Source of the DNA: Saccoglossus kowalevskii
Taxonomy: Eukaryota; Hemichordata; Enteropneusta; Harrimaniidae
Direction of reading: 5' to 3'
DNA length: 22,805 nt
Assembly: GCF_000003605.2 (NCBI RefSeq)
Contig: NW_003156233.1
Location: 170,647-193,451, forward strand
Shown piece after piece: positions 1-11,089 of the stretch. The notes below the pieces were generated by a model. That model was given only the letters and a program-made list of their open reading frames with translations, searched no databases and was not told the DNA's origin. The position numbers and the translations under genes are program-made. Positions within the stretch are counted from its first letter, which is position 1; every line of letters begins with the position of its first letter.

Positions 1-96
<96 letters not shown>
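1..96. repeat. (CA)48 microsatellite
   Basis: An uninterrupted CA dinucleotide tract that starts at the first base of the window, so its true left end is unseen. It lies inside the inferred first coding intron of the KCNK gene. Tracts like this are usually length-polymorphic. No function is implied. Confidence 0.98.
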
Positions 97-97
<1 letters not shown>

Positions 98-532
98 CAT
101 CAGCAGTGCTTGGTGAGTTGATAAAATCAAACACATAAGGACGAGAGGCCGCCCGACATGTGATCTCACTCACTAAACGAGAAACAGAGGACTGGAATAG
201 CAAGCGACGAGAAATGGAATCAAGACAAACACCTTAAGGGAGTGCGGTTCTTAACTGGACTAGCCGGAAAGTGCTAGTAAATCGAAGGTTTATTCAAATC
301 TTTCACGAATAGAAGATAAAATGATCGATGAGATGATGTCCAATATTATTTATGAGAATATATGTTAAAACGCCAGTCGCAAAATGTTATGTTTAATAAT
401 AGTTATTGACAAATAGTTCGGCGTATTGATTTCGAAACGTTCATTTATTTACTTAGCAGTGATCCGTGCGTCTACCAGCTGTCTCGAATAATGTATGTCA
501 CCCCTCCAGTTTCTATGTCAGTTGCATTTATT

Positions 533-556
533 AAAAAAAAAAAAAAAAAAAAAAAA
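533..556. repeat. Poly-A tract (A24)
   Basis: A run of 24 A preceded by TTATT. It could be the tail of a retroposed sequence reading in the plus direction. I see no SINE-like body, A/B-box pair or target-site duplication around it, so it is annotated only as a homopolymer. Confidence 0.95.
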
Positions 557-1090
557 CATAAGCAAAGAAATACATAATTTAACAACGACTCGGTTGAATC
601 ACATTCCTGTCATTTTTTTAAATGATGGTAAAATTGAGAACGAAAGGAAATAACAAAAAAGCCCTGGCGACTAAAACGATCCCATGTAGATGTTTCCATG
701 GTGATCTTCAGTCGTAAATACAATTGGAGCTATAAAAAAGCAATGTCTTACATGCCTCACGCAAAAATAATAATTATATTCTATTTAGAATTTTATAAAG
801 TACACTTGAATGATTGACAGTTTGTCTCGTTCGTAATTATCAACCATCGCAAAATAAACAAATATAAATAAAACATTAAAATTTAACATTTCGGTCACAA
901 TTTATCAGCCGCCACGCCCATGACAACGTGTAGCAACGTTTTTTTTCCGTCTTCTTTCAAGATAACGACTCCAGTTATCACGAATTTATTAATTGCAGAT
1001 TATCTGGAGAAGAATGCATGGTGATATTGATACACCTACATTGGCGCTAGGATACGGAAGCTGCTTGAATATATAGACAATTACTTGTTA

Positions 1091-1129
1091 CGTGTTGTCG
1101 CGGACAACACGAGGTGTTGTCATGGCAAC
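1091..1129. promoter_or_regulatory. Cluster of RFX/X-box-like half sites
   Basis: CGTGTTGTC at 1091-1099 and GACAACACG at 1103-1111 form a perfect 9-bp inverted repeat around GCG. A third GTGTTGTC follows at 1114-1121. It overlaps GTTGTCATGGCAAC at 1116-1129, one base away from the palindromic RFX X-box GTTGCCATGGCAAC. RFX factors bind such sites at ciliary and neuronal genes. The motif spacing is read directly from the sequence; that it acts as an enhancer in the KCNK intron is inference. Confidence 0.4.
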
Positions 1130-2479
1130 AATTGAATATGCGAAATAAATGAGTTGAGTCGGGATTTGGGAACAGTGTAAAGCACTGTAAATGATAATTG
1201 GGCAACAAAATCAAAACGTGCGATCGCGTATCGTTCTTGTCAGTATCAATATAGTGGCGTATTTTTTTCCCCGAAAGAAGTAAAAATGACGGCAAACTGC
1301 TTGCACAGCCAATGTAACAACGCTTGTTATGTCGAGCAATTTAGTTAAAAGGTTGGCAAATGGCAATGTCAGTTCTTTCAGTCTCACTATTCTTTTTAAC
1401 GTTTCATTTCTTGCCAGTTTCACAATGCTTGCTGTAACTGATTGTCGATTTCCGAGGATACTTGATAGCATTGATTGGCTTTCCACAATGGGAAAAGGCA
1501 TAAGAAGACTTATTTAAAAATGAAAGCAAATTTCCAATTTTCAATTTATACAATAATACGTTAATATAAACGCGTTCAATGTTCGAATGTGGCTAATTAT
1601 TCCTCCGTTCTCTACATACATCGGTACCTGTGACTGAATAAAGACAAATTTTAACATCACAAATTCACTTCCGATATTTGCACACGATGCACTGTATCGC
1701 TAGTAAGACGAGTAAGGTATAGTCAACCGAAACAAAACAAAAACAGTCGCCGCGGTAACAGAAATTCCACAGTAACTATAGCAACACGAAGGACGTCATT
1801 ACGTGATATTGTACAGTAGTTGACCTCACGTTCCGCTGAACCATGGCGCTACGCGGAGTATATTGTACGCATTGCAGGCAATCATGGCGAACCGACGGAT
1901 CTCTTGTAAAGGCACAGATAAAATATAGCTTACTGGCCCGTGAAAACAGCGAAGCAACGGCTTTAATATGTCTACGATGCATTGCCAATACTAATGAGTA
2001 TGCATAAGTATTGACTTCCTTCTCCGTATGATGATTTAGATACTTCGCCATACAGTGTTTACCTGCGTCATACTGAGTGTGACTACGTCGACTGACTGTG
2101 ACTATGTATTGCTTGTTGTGTGTATACCGTGCATCGGTTCTATGTGTCCCGCTACCACGGATCAAATAATGATTTACAACGTATTTAAACTGACATGGGC
2201 TCGTATGCATGCGCTATAAAGTGGTGGTGTTATTCTGTGTCCAGGTTTCCTGCATATGGGTATGGTATATTTTAGTACGGTTGTCATCGCTTTTAAAGGT
2301 CTCATTAGTTTCGCTTCAGATCGCTATTTAGTCGTCTGTGCTTTCGTCCATTGCATTTGCATAATTCATCCAATTACGCCACCTAAATTCATATAATTTC
2401 ACCTGATATTGATAGCAGTTCAGGTGCAATATCATTCAGAAAACATGATCTTACCAAGAAGCACACGGGGGTGTGAATT

Positions 2480-2656
2480 CAGTGGTTCCGGAGTTCCGAA
2501 AGCATAAAATCATAACATGTGTGGATTTAGGGGGAAGGCACACTAGACGCCCCCCAATTCTTCTGACAAAAAAGAACAAGAGTCAATTGAAAAACCCAGC
2601 CATGTCATGAGGCGATGCAATGGCGCCCTTTTACCAAATTTCTGGAACCGCCAGTG
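2480..2656. mobile_element. Probable small DNA-transposon relic with CAGTGG ends
   Basis: The unit begins CAGTGGTTCC and ends GGAACCGCCAGTG. The right end in reverse complement starts CACTGGCGGTTCC, so the ends form imperfect inverted repeats of about 13 bp with a small gap. The interior has G and C runs (near 2531 and 2552). Ends of the general form CAGTGGCGG-TCC are common on non-autonomous elements in marine invertebrate genomes, as far as I recall. No matching target-site duplication is seen, and the interior codes for nothing. The exact boundaries and the superfamily are uncertain. Confidence 0.4.
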
Positions 2657-5600
2657 ATATATGTACTAATTATTATTTGTTGTTTTAAAGTTGACACTAC
2701 AATTTGACACTCTTCTCTCGTCGTGAAAATAACATGTACGTCTTTCGCCATCTTCTCAATGGACAGGCCATCTACTCGAAGTTATTAGACAATATATGAT
2801 TTCTCCACATGAGTTTAGACCGTGTTTCACAACAAGGAAAATCTGAAATTGTTTATGATCTATTTCCGATAATATCTTTTCTGTGACGTTTGTAAACATT
2901 TAAAAAATATCGTAATTTTTTTGTTTTCCATTATGATTTGTAAATTGTTCATGTAACTATACGACTCCGAAACGTTCTCCGCCAACTGTTTCCATTGGCA
3001 GATTAGTTAGAATCTAAAGATTCCAGTCGCCAGTTCACTGACATGATGGAGGAAACATAGTGGGATAAGAATACTAAGTTCATGAGACGTTAATGTGTTC
3101 CGCGAAAAACAATGATTGGAACCAATGTAACATAATTTAATGGTCGAATAAGCCCGTTCTAGTCAATGATATGGATTGAATGATCTAGTTCTACCAACGA
3201 GCATGCGTGTATTGGATTCCAATGTCAAGATATCTTTCATGTGTCATGAAGAGAATGTCCTTTTAATATATCGTTAGTTAGTGAAGCAAAATATGACGAT
3301 AACAAAATAGATAAGTTACATTCCACTCCAAGTCTTATAGACGATTTTTGTTTACTGGTCTTATTATTATGGATATTATGAAAACAGTTATAAATTATGT
3401 GAATGTAGAACAGACATGTTCCCTAAAGGCATGTAATACATATGGTACATTTATTCTAATGTGCAATGTGGGATAACATAATACAAATCGAACCATACAC
3501 GGAGCAATTATATTGATGTAACTTTCTGCAGTGGCATTTAGTCGCAAAACAATGTGAACAGAAACAACTTGCCTTTTTATGAAAAATACATTATTCGGGC
3601 TGTTACGCAAATCTAAATGGGCTACGCACGATGCCATTATATTTAAAAATCGATTCAACTAATATAGTCGACATAGTTATGGTTACTGTTATTGCAATAG
3701 ACGTTTGGCAAATGGCCGCCGGAGTCTCATGGATAGCGAGAAAGCCACGCAACTTTTCTTGACACTCGAATAGTGTTCCATTCTCTCTCATCGACATGAC
3801 TTTCTCGTTCTCAACGAGATCTCGTCGGCCATTTCGTTTAAGATCTATAATGAATTAAATTGACTATAACATGCGGCAAATCAAGCAAATGGTATCAACC
3901 AAACAGACATGTCACTTTAACGAGATGGAGCACGTATTTTTAGATTACGCACAATGTACAAGCTAATTGATCTAGCGATTGCAAATACCGTCACTGATAT
4001 TTACATTGATTATATAGTCGCCACTTTTCACGTATGTACCTGGTTAAACAAAACTTTACTAATGGCCAACGGAGCTATAATGACAGGGAACGGAGTTCTT
4101 GACAGCGTCAATGAGCTTGTGAAACACGGATTGCCCGACTCTATCCCACAATGCACGACTTTCACATTACACCATATCTACTATGTTCGTGTGAAAGCCA
4201 GCGTGTTTAAAATATGGTCGTGATACAATTAAGTGAAGAGCAAATGCTTAACTGAGACTTGCAATCAATATGATGAGTACACATGGATTCTGTACTGAAA
4301 GGACGCAGGTCTTACACCTGGAAATATAGTGTTTAGCAAAACATTTAAATAGATTTGTCCACACATGGTAATATATTGACGTATTGGCAAAGGTCGTAAA
4401 GGGGCAATTGGCACTACAATGACGTAAAACGAGAAATATGTATCCCGAAATAGGTAGTTAGGTGTGCAGAAAAAATCGAATACCGTTTACTATCGCAGCA
4501 CAGGACCAAGGGTTGATTCGACTGTCCAATTAAAATGCCGTAAAATTCTTCTATTTGAAACTGAAGATTGGTAATTTATCGTTTTCATGTTCCAAATTAG
4601 TCACATCAAGCAGTGAATTGAACATGAAATCTATAAGTGTGGCAGTGGTTGTGAATACAAATGATCGGAGCAATGTAGTTTCTCATGGAACGCGGTACAT
4701 TGTTATGAACGGACTTTCCCACAAGGGGCTGCGCTGTGTACATGGAATTGCGTTATGAGATATTATTATTTTTTTTTGTCGAGAGAACATATGTTCAGAT
4801 GAACTATTCACTAACGAAATGTGGAGCGTTAACAGCTGAATATAATAGTTCTGTAAGGTCGTACTACAAAGCACGTAATGACTCTGTATTCTCACTGCGG
4901 GTCGCCTGGTCGATATGTTGTCACTATAGCATCGTTCATATTGGGGAAAATGTGCGATCTTGAGTGCATTTGCTTACTGTTACGCTGCGACATGTTATGG
5001 TCTTGTTTTGACAAGTGCACGTCTCGTTCGTGTTTATCCTAGTAGACATTACGTTATGTGTCCAGGTATTATAATTTCGAAATTTGTTTATGTCTACGCA
5101 AGGATTTATATTAGTAGTTCCATTGTGGGCGTATTTCCGTTTGTCGTGGTCGCGTTTCTAATTAAAGTAATGTGTGTGAGACAGAGGAGTTGGTAAATAC
5201 TGAAAGACAGGTCTTAGAACCAACGCCAGGATTAAAAAAACGACTGCAATTGTCACAAAAAGGTGTATCAACACTCTTAGTAGGTTTCATCGGTTGGCCG
5301 AGTTACGACTAATACCCCGTTCCTGTATTTTTTTCCCTTATATTTTATTTTCGATAGAACCGATTACCGACCCACGCAATCGACCGGCGCATGTGAAAAC
5401 ATGCTCATTTCCGTGCTCGTTTCCCGCTCTTAATCGACGTCCGCCAAGAAATTAAACAAGCATGCGTTTTTTTGTGAATAGCCCTGTAATGAGCCGTATT
5501 ATTACTCGACAAATATTATTTTACATTTACTCTGCCAATTACATCTCATTTAGGCTTATTCGCTGGCATAAAGCCCGAAAAAAATCTAGATAAAAAACTT

Positions 5601-5848
5601 AGATATTCATGGTAGATCGGACTAAGACCCGTTCTGGAGACGCGCGTGAAGAACTTTCGCGCATTGAGATCAGAACCTCACAAACTACAACAGAATGGTC
5701 AAAATATCATAAGCTCAAATAATGTTGTTTTACATATGTGTACGAGTGGTGTTTTGCCGACAATGACCGCGTGTTACTCGATTACAACAAGTTATCGGAG
5801 CGCAAATGACCGGAATGTATGTTGTTATACACGGGGAGACCCGTAACG

Positions 5849-5980
5849 TTAAAGGGCGGCAGTCGTTGTGCGCGTCCTGTTCGATATGGAACTCCTAACG
5901 ACGTATACAACGCGTGTAAAATACATTGTTTATTTACATGAAATTCGAACACGCGCTGCGTGACGACCACCGCGCTTTAA
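5849..5980 (+). mobile_element. TTAA-flanked MITE, family 1, copy A
   Basis: A 132-bp unit bounded by TTAA on both sides (5849-5852 and 5977-5980). Its terminal inverted repeats start TTAAAGGGCGGCAGTCGT on the left and TTAAAGCGCGGTGGTCGT on the right (reverse complement). It is about 93% identical by hand count to the copy at 13292-13424 and also matches 17816-17948. There is no coding capacity, so it must have been moved by a transposase made elsewhere. A 4-bp TTAA target is the hallmark of piggyBac-type elements, but the AG- ends are not the classic piggyBac ends, so the superfamily is inferred. It sits in the KCNK intron. Confidence 0.82.
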
Positions 5981-6950
5981 GCTTTATTACGGTTACTCAA
6001 CGCTACTAATGTGAAATTAATGTGTTTTCAACACTTTTTATTCATGTTTCTGATATTAAATACTAGTAAATGGATTTCGTTCAACATCTATTTGTATTTG
6101 TTGCTGCTACTGTTATATACTGAAATATTGGTCAAATTTAAGGTCAATCAATTTAATATTGACAATTATATTTCTGGCAACGTTTTATATACATTTGTTG
6201 TTGCGTTTATTTGAATATTAACTATTCACCATCATCATTATCATATTATTAATAATCAAGTGTTAATGAATTTCAGGTTTTTCAGTGTAAGCCATACAAG
6301 AGCACCGTCGAATCCTGGGTTCATTAAAAATTGGCGAATAATATACAAAGGAGAATGTATTGGGAGAATAAAACTAAATTAAAGTGTCATATCAACGCCT
6401 TTATAGAAGATAATTTAAATGTGAATTATCATAACCAATGAACATCGGAGCAGGTAAACACGCATTACCAAGTCTCGCGTTATGTTATGGTAACTTTTCC
6501 TGGAAGTCGGAATTCGTTAAAGAATGTTCAAGATTATGCCCTGATCTATAAATAAAGCAACGGGTAAAGTTATATTTATAAAATGCAAAATGTGGAAACT
6601 ATGTTCGATTTGTAATTAGTGTCCTAATCGCTACGATTTGTGTCGGATTATCGTGCCCTGACATGACTTTTCAATCAATGTTAATGTATTATGCTTCCAA
6701 AAGCTATTTCGTTCGCAATAGTAAATCATTATGCAAATGCCACTAATCGCACGCAGTTTACCATATTTCATTATTTACTTGATCACTGTGCGGGTATCGC
6801 GAATGACGATATCGCGATCAAAACTATAGATTCTGGTATTTTTTCAAGAAATATGCCTATAATTTTTGTGGATAGTTCAGAATCGACGTAATACGTCATG
6901 TAACCGCTAATGCGGGCATCAAACAGTTCAACTAACACGAACTTACAAGT

Positions 6951-7002
6951 GACAACTCGGTAGTATAGAGTTGAGCTACATCGAGTCTACCGAGTCGGTG
7001 TC
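6951..7002. repeat. Stem-loop with 9+4 bp stem
   Basis: ACTCGGTAG at 6955-6963 pairs perfectly with CTACCGAGT at 6987-6995 across a 23-nt loop. GACA at 6951-6954 extends the stem with TGTC at 6999-7002 past a 3-nt bulge. Nothing places it in a known RNA family. It may be a fold-back relic or a chance structure in the intron. Confidence 0.5.
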
Positions 7003-7382
7003 GTGGAACGCAGGAAAGTGGTTAGACGTGGACGCAAGTCTGCCCACAATCCTTGACATTTAGTAAGAAATAAATAAAATAATATAATATAAAATAAACT
7101 GATATCGAATGTGAAAAGTGAACATAATGCGTCGGTAAAACAGAAGTATTCTATTTATATGCATAGATTCGTGATATTGATGGGTTTCCACAGTCGCACG
7201 CCAACGACGACCACAGCTTTGCAGTGGCATGTACAGTATTCTAGCGCTTTTTATCGAAAGCGACGCATTGTTCAAAGCTCCGGAATAGTCATAACGTGTT
7301 CGAATAATATTTCCATGCGTTTTATATGTACAGTTTTGGTGTTTCTTCAATTAAATAAAATACCATGGAAGTTTATAAATGC

Positions 7383-7413
7383 GAAAGCCGGGTTGCCGCG
7401 AAACCCAGCTTTC
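7383..7413. repeat. 12-bp hairpin with 7-nt loop
   Basis: GAAAGCCGGGTT at 7383-7394 pairs with AACCCAGCTTTC at 7402-7413. There is a single C-A mismatch, and the loop is GCCGCGA. The stem is GC-richer than its surroundings. It is not recognised as any RNA family, and no pyrimidine tract suggests a terminator. Confidence 0.5.
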
Positions 7414-10400
7414 ACCATTTATACACTCCCATAATATTTTATTTTATTGGAAAAAACACCAGAAAAAACAAACAAGAGACTGAATGCAAATCTACGTCGC
7501 ATTCGACTGGACCCAAATTGATCGACACTGCGCGGCGACTGGGCAGCTTTAAGCTCATATTTTAAATGATTTCAGTCGCGATAGTGAGCTCCAACAATTG
7601 ATCGATAATTTTCATACTTAGAAGAGAGAAAGTGAATTTTTTGTTTCATTTTTGTACTATTGTGCATGTCGCCACACAGCTTCTACAGTTCGGAAATGAA
7701 TATAAAACAGGTTTGGGCACACATACACGACGATAAATCATAATAACATCATGTCGGATTGCCGTACTATGCCAGTGTACATTGAAACGATACATTATCG
7801 TTATCGCTACCCAACTGGCGAGTTTGTATAGCCTGGGTGAATATGTCCCTCTCGGCGATCATGAGCGATAAGATAATGAACACGAAGTCCGGCATGATTA
7901 GAATTATTAGTCGCATTTCATATTCGTGGTTTCAATGCGTTACTGTTTACTGAAATATGTCGTCGTGCTGAACCTAGCAAATGTTCGTACTTTCATTGCG
8001 ACGCGGCATTATTTATGAGTGAATTAAAACAACACGCAACGAAGCCATGCGTACTGGAATCAATCTGTTGCGACAGAATATATACACATTTATTATTTTT
8101 TTAAATGATGAAGTAGTTATTTCCATTACGTTGTTTTGACGTTTTACGGGTGTTCCCAGCAATGAACACGGCAGTGAAAATGGTTATTTACTCCATAACC
8201 CCGTCGAATAGACTAGCATTTCCATGGGTACTACTTCCCAGTAAAAATATGACGAGCCACCACAGATATGATGCTCTCATCATCGCTATTGTCATGGCTG
8301 ACTCTGGTTGCTTAGTAACTGGTTTCCATCATCACAGAGCTTATCCGTGTGAGATTTGGCGAATTTTAAATATTTCATTGCATTTTCCGCACGGATTAAG
8401 ACTATTTAAATGCCGTTTTCTTGACAACTAAATGCCTTTCATATAATGACTGAATCAGTTGGATATATATTGAAATAGAACTTAGCCATTTGAAAATTAT
8501 AAGACAAAAAAACGAACAAAGAGGAAGGCAAGACCAATTACCAGATGCCGTCAAATACGAAATATAAATTATAGTTCTATCGGAAACGAATAGACAGTTA
8601 ACATTTCATGATCCAAATTCGAAGCAAAATGTTCACATCGCATTATAAAATCATATAAAGCAGCCATTACCGACTTAGGACCCCAATAATCTCCCTTAAT
8701 ATTTGTAATGGGTTGTCGTCATTCCGTCTGAAAATTACTGGGTCATTTTGATTCAACTTTATCAAGGTCGGTCGGGAATAACATAATTTACATAAACCAC
8801 TATCTATCATGTAACATGAGAGGAAATGTCGGGTGCGGGGCAGGTCCCTTTCCGGGTTTATTTTGATTTAATATATCCAATATTCCAGATCACGGAATCT
8901 TTGAATATATCTTTCTTACCCTCAAACCACGACGGTTACGATCGATAGCTTCGCGGTATATGCCAACTTTGTAAATCCAAGCATGCGATAAACAGGTTTG
9001 ATAAATTGAGGGATAAATTCATCCGCAGTGAGTCCCATTTCGTAATATGTGTCACGTGAGAGCATTGGTGCGTGAATCCCAGACAACGTAACGCACCCCA
9101 AGCAACAAACACAATTAGCTATAGAACTATATACATTGGAATTTGGACAATTTTTATTTTGTGACTTTCTTGTCCTAAAAAAAAAACACATTTTATGTAA
9201 ATAATGTTAAAACGTAGTATTTCAAGTACGGGTTTTGCCCCCAGTCTGGCATCCGTCGCAGCAGCGTCAATGACGGGTACCCCATGCTATTTACGAGCTC
9301 CATATTTCAGTGAGAATGTACGTTTTAATTCGGGGGCTGTTTATAGTTTTTTCCGTAATACATGTAATTAATCGCGCCATATTGCTACCAACACTGCCGT
9401 GTATGTCGTCGTTCTTGTCACGGGCTTGTCCGTGTCAGTGTCATAGTGTTTCTCGTGGATACGCGATTATTTTTGGCACACATTCACGTAACATTTATTT
9501 CGCCACTTTATACACATATATCTTTGCGTAGTTCAGGTTATATACCAGTACGCGAATACGCACATAAACACAGACATATATACTGAATACATATATTAAT
9601 TGTCGTGTTCAAGCACATCGGCTGCAGTGTCGGTGTAAAACGAAAGTACACGTCTCAATATGGCCGCGTTCTCTTCGAAAGGTTGTTGTTTTTCATTGCT
9701 AGGCGGTAAACGCGTCATAACCTGGTTATTCTACTGTTTCGCAGTGCCAGAGGATTAAATTATTCTCAAACGCTTGACAAATCTACTCACAATCCCGCCA
9801 CGTATTGTTCGCGATGTTCCACCGGCTGTGTAGTCTTTTTCCTGTAACGCTAAGGTTTCTTTTCTAATTAGGAAGCCGAATTATAAAAAAAAAAAATGCT
9901 AACGACTCATTATACGCATTAGCAGTGTGTCATCAAACAGTACAAGCTGTGGGTTCATCTCACGTAACCTGTATTTGTTATTAACTTGTCTCCCTCCAAC
10001 GACGAGAGAAAAACGCCAAGGACGAGGTTAGATTGGTTTTCAATCATCTAGCGATGTATTCCGTGATGATAATGGCAACGATTTCATTATAACCACTTTT
10101 AGACCAGACGTCGTGTTCATGTAATGTAGCTACTTAATATCACCATGTGCAATTTATTCCGTAGATGAGCAATCAATGCACAAATCAATACGATTTCATC
10201 TCCGTGTATGACGACTGTGTTAATGTATTTTTTTTTTCTGATTAATTCATCGTTCAACCAAACGGGAATTCCCAGTCAATCTAACATGGTTGCGTTGTTG
10301 TCATCGCAAGCAGTAGTACATTTCGCCTTATTGCCGGGAACTTAATAATCCGCATAGTTATACAGCGGGTCATTACGCAGGGATTTAAACAAAATAGAAA

Positions 10401-10507
10401 TATTATTTCTCGCCAACACCGGGGGCTCTGGCATTTCATACCACTGCATTGTTGCGCATAATCTCTAGTGCATCAGACAACTCGGCGATGATTGAGAGAT
10501 TGTTACC

Positions 10508-10525
10508 AAAAAAAAAAAAAAAAAA
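10508..10525. repeat. Poly-A tract (A18)
   Basis: Eighteen consecutive A on the plus strand, 204 bp inside the intron from the splice donor. On the gene's strand it is a poly-T run. It is too close to the donor to be an acceptor tract for the next exon in any obvious way. It is recorded as a simple repeat only. Confidence 0.95.
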
Positions 10526-10630
10526 CGGTACTCGCTATCTGACAATACTCGTCACCATTGTAAACCAAATGGCACGAATTGTTGGCAGAGTGAGTAATAG
10601 ATAATATTAGAGTGACGTAATGACTCACAA

Positions 10631-10645
10631 ACAACAACAACAACA
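10631..10645. repeat. Short (ACA)5 triplet repeat
   Basis: Five tandem ACA triplets about 80 bp into the intron from the splice donor. This is a short simple repeat with no evident role. Confidence 0.85.
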
Positions 10646-10728
10646 TCAGTGAAAAATATGTCGCCGACCACCTGTAAGAAGCAGATACTACATTACACGG
10701 TAGAAAAAAAATATTAATTAAAACATAC

Positions 10729-11089
10729 CTATTGTGGAAACTACTGTACACACAAAATAAAATGATCCAGAGAAATCCCAGCGATCTCTCTTTTTATCTG
10801 CTAATAGTCCTTTAACGGCAGTTTTCAGGTGATACTCGAGGAATTCTTCGAACTCTTCTTGAAATGTGGAAAATTCACTACTATTCATAGTTGCATTCAC
10901 TCGATCTAGAAACTCCGTCTTTTTCAATTCGTATTCAAGTTTATCTTTTTTCTCCTGCTCATGTTCTATTGCCGAAAATATAGCTGCTCCGATCATGAGG
11001 TAAATTAGAATAAAAATCATTAACAGTATAAAGCGTGCGTTATCCTCTCTCAAATGAATCATTGAACACCAACCCCCGCTTCGCGCCAT
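10729..11089 (-). CDS. KCNK13: K2P potassium channel, THIK group, first coding exon
   Basis: This is the partial N-terminal exon (120 codons plus one base) of a two-pore-domain K+ channel of the plasma membrane, the type that carries background K+ current as a dimer. Residues 11-20 (IHLREDNARF) match the THIK-specific HLxEDNARF segment. Residues ~20-41 form the first membrane helix, ending GAAIFSAIEHE. Residues ~42-102 form the extracellular cap, with N-glycosylation sequons at N65 and N69 and no cysteine. The lack of the inter-subunit cap cysteine fits THIK and not TWIK or TREK. RWDFSGSFYFVCTVVSTIG (residues 103-121) is the first pore helix and filter start. The start at 11089 is the first in-frame ATG after a TAA at 11161-11159 and has a strong context (ACAATGG). 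It also places the conserved F at residue 20, as I recall for human THIK-1. The cap seems about nine residues longer than in human. The filter continuation, second pore and C-terminus lie on unseen exons. It is probably co-orthologous to vertebrate KCNK12 and KCNK13, so the symbol is approximate. Confidence 0.93.

Larger units (their letters stand above)
1..10728 (-). other. 5' part of KCNK first coding intron
   Basis: The donor GTATGT lies at 10728-10723 on the minus strand, directly after the first exon. The intron breaks the codon after its first base (phase 1), in the glycine that begins the GFG filter, and as I recall K2P genes commonly carry an intron at this site. I looked on the minus strand for an acceptor followed by the filter continuation (F-G-M-T-T-P) and found none, so the intron would exceed 10.7 kb and run off the left edge. 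Contents are AT-rich single-copy sequence, simple repeats, two transposon-like units and hairpins, each listed separately. Stretches without their own entry (for example 557-1090, 2657-5848, 5981-6950, 7414-10507) show nothing I can identify beyond chance frames and small palindromes. That this is one intron is inferred from the donor only. Confidence 0.75.

Noticed and set aside
1081-1135. Minus-strand frame reading A-M-T-T-P, like the residues after the THIK filter.
   Set aside because: It is preceded by Ile-Val instead of a filter, has no acceptor in place, and hits a stop soon after the cluster.
3954-4223. 89-codon plus-strand frame beginning with ATG.
   Set aside because: No family motif, no splice context and ordinary chance length.
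4960-5196. Hydrophobic 78-codon plus-strand frame.
   Set aside because: Starts with a non-ATG codon and has no family match. The hydrophobicity comes from T-rich codons.
8711-8734. On the minus strand, TTTTCAG followed by GGAATGACGACAACC, resembling an acceptor plus the G-M-T-T that follows the first pore filter.
   Set aside because: Joined to the exon it would give Asp then Gly in place of the GFG filter, and a stop follows a few codons later. It is a chance resemblance.
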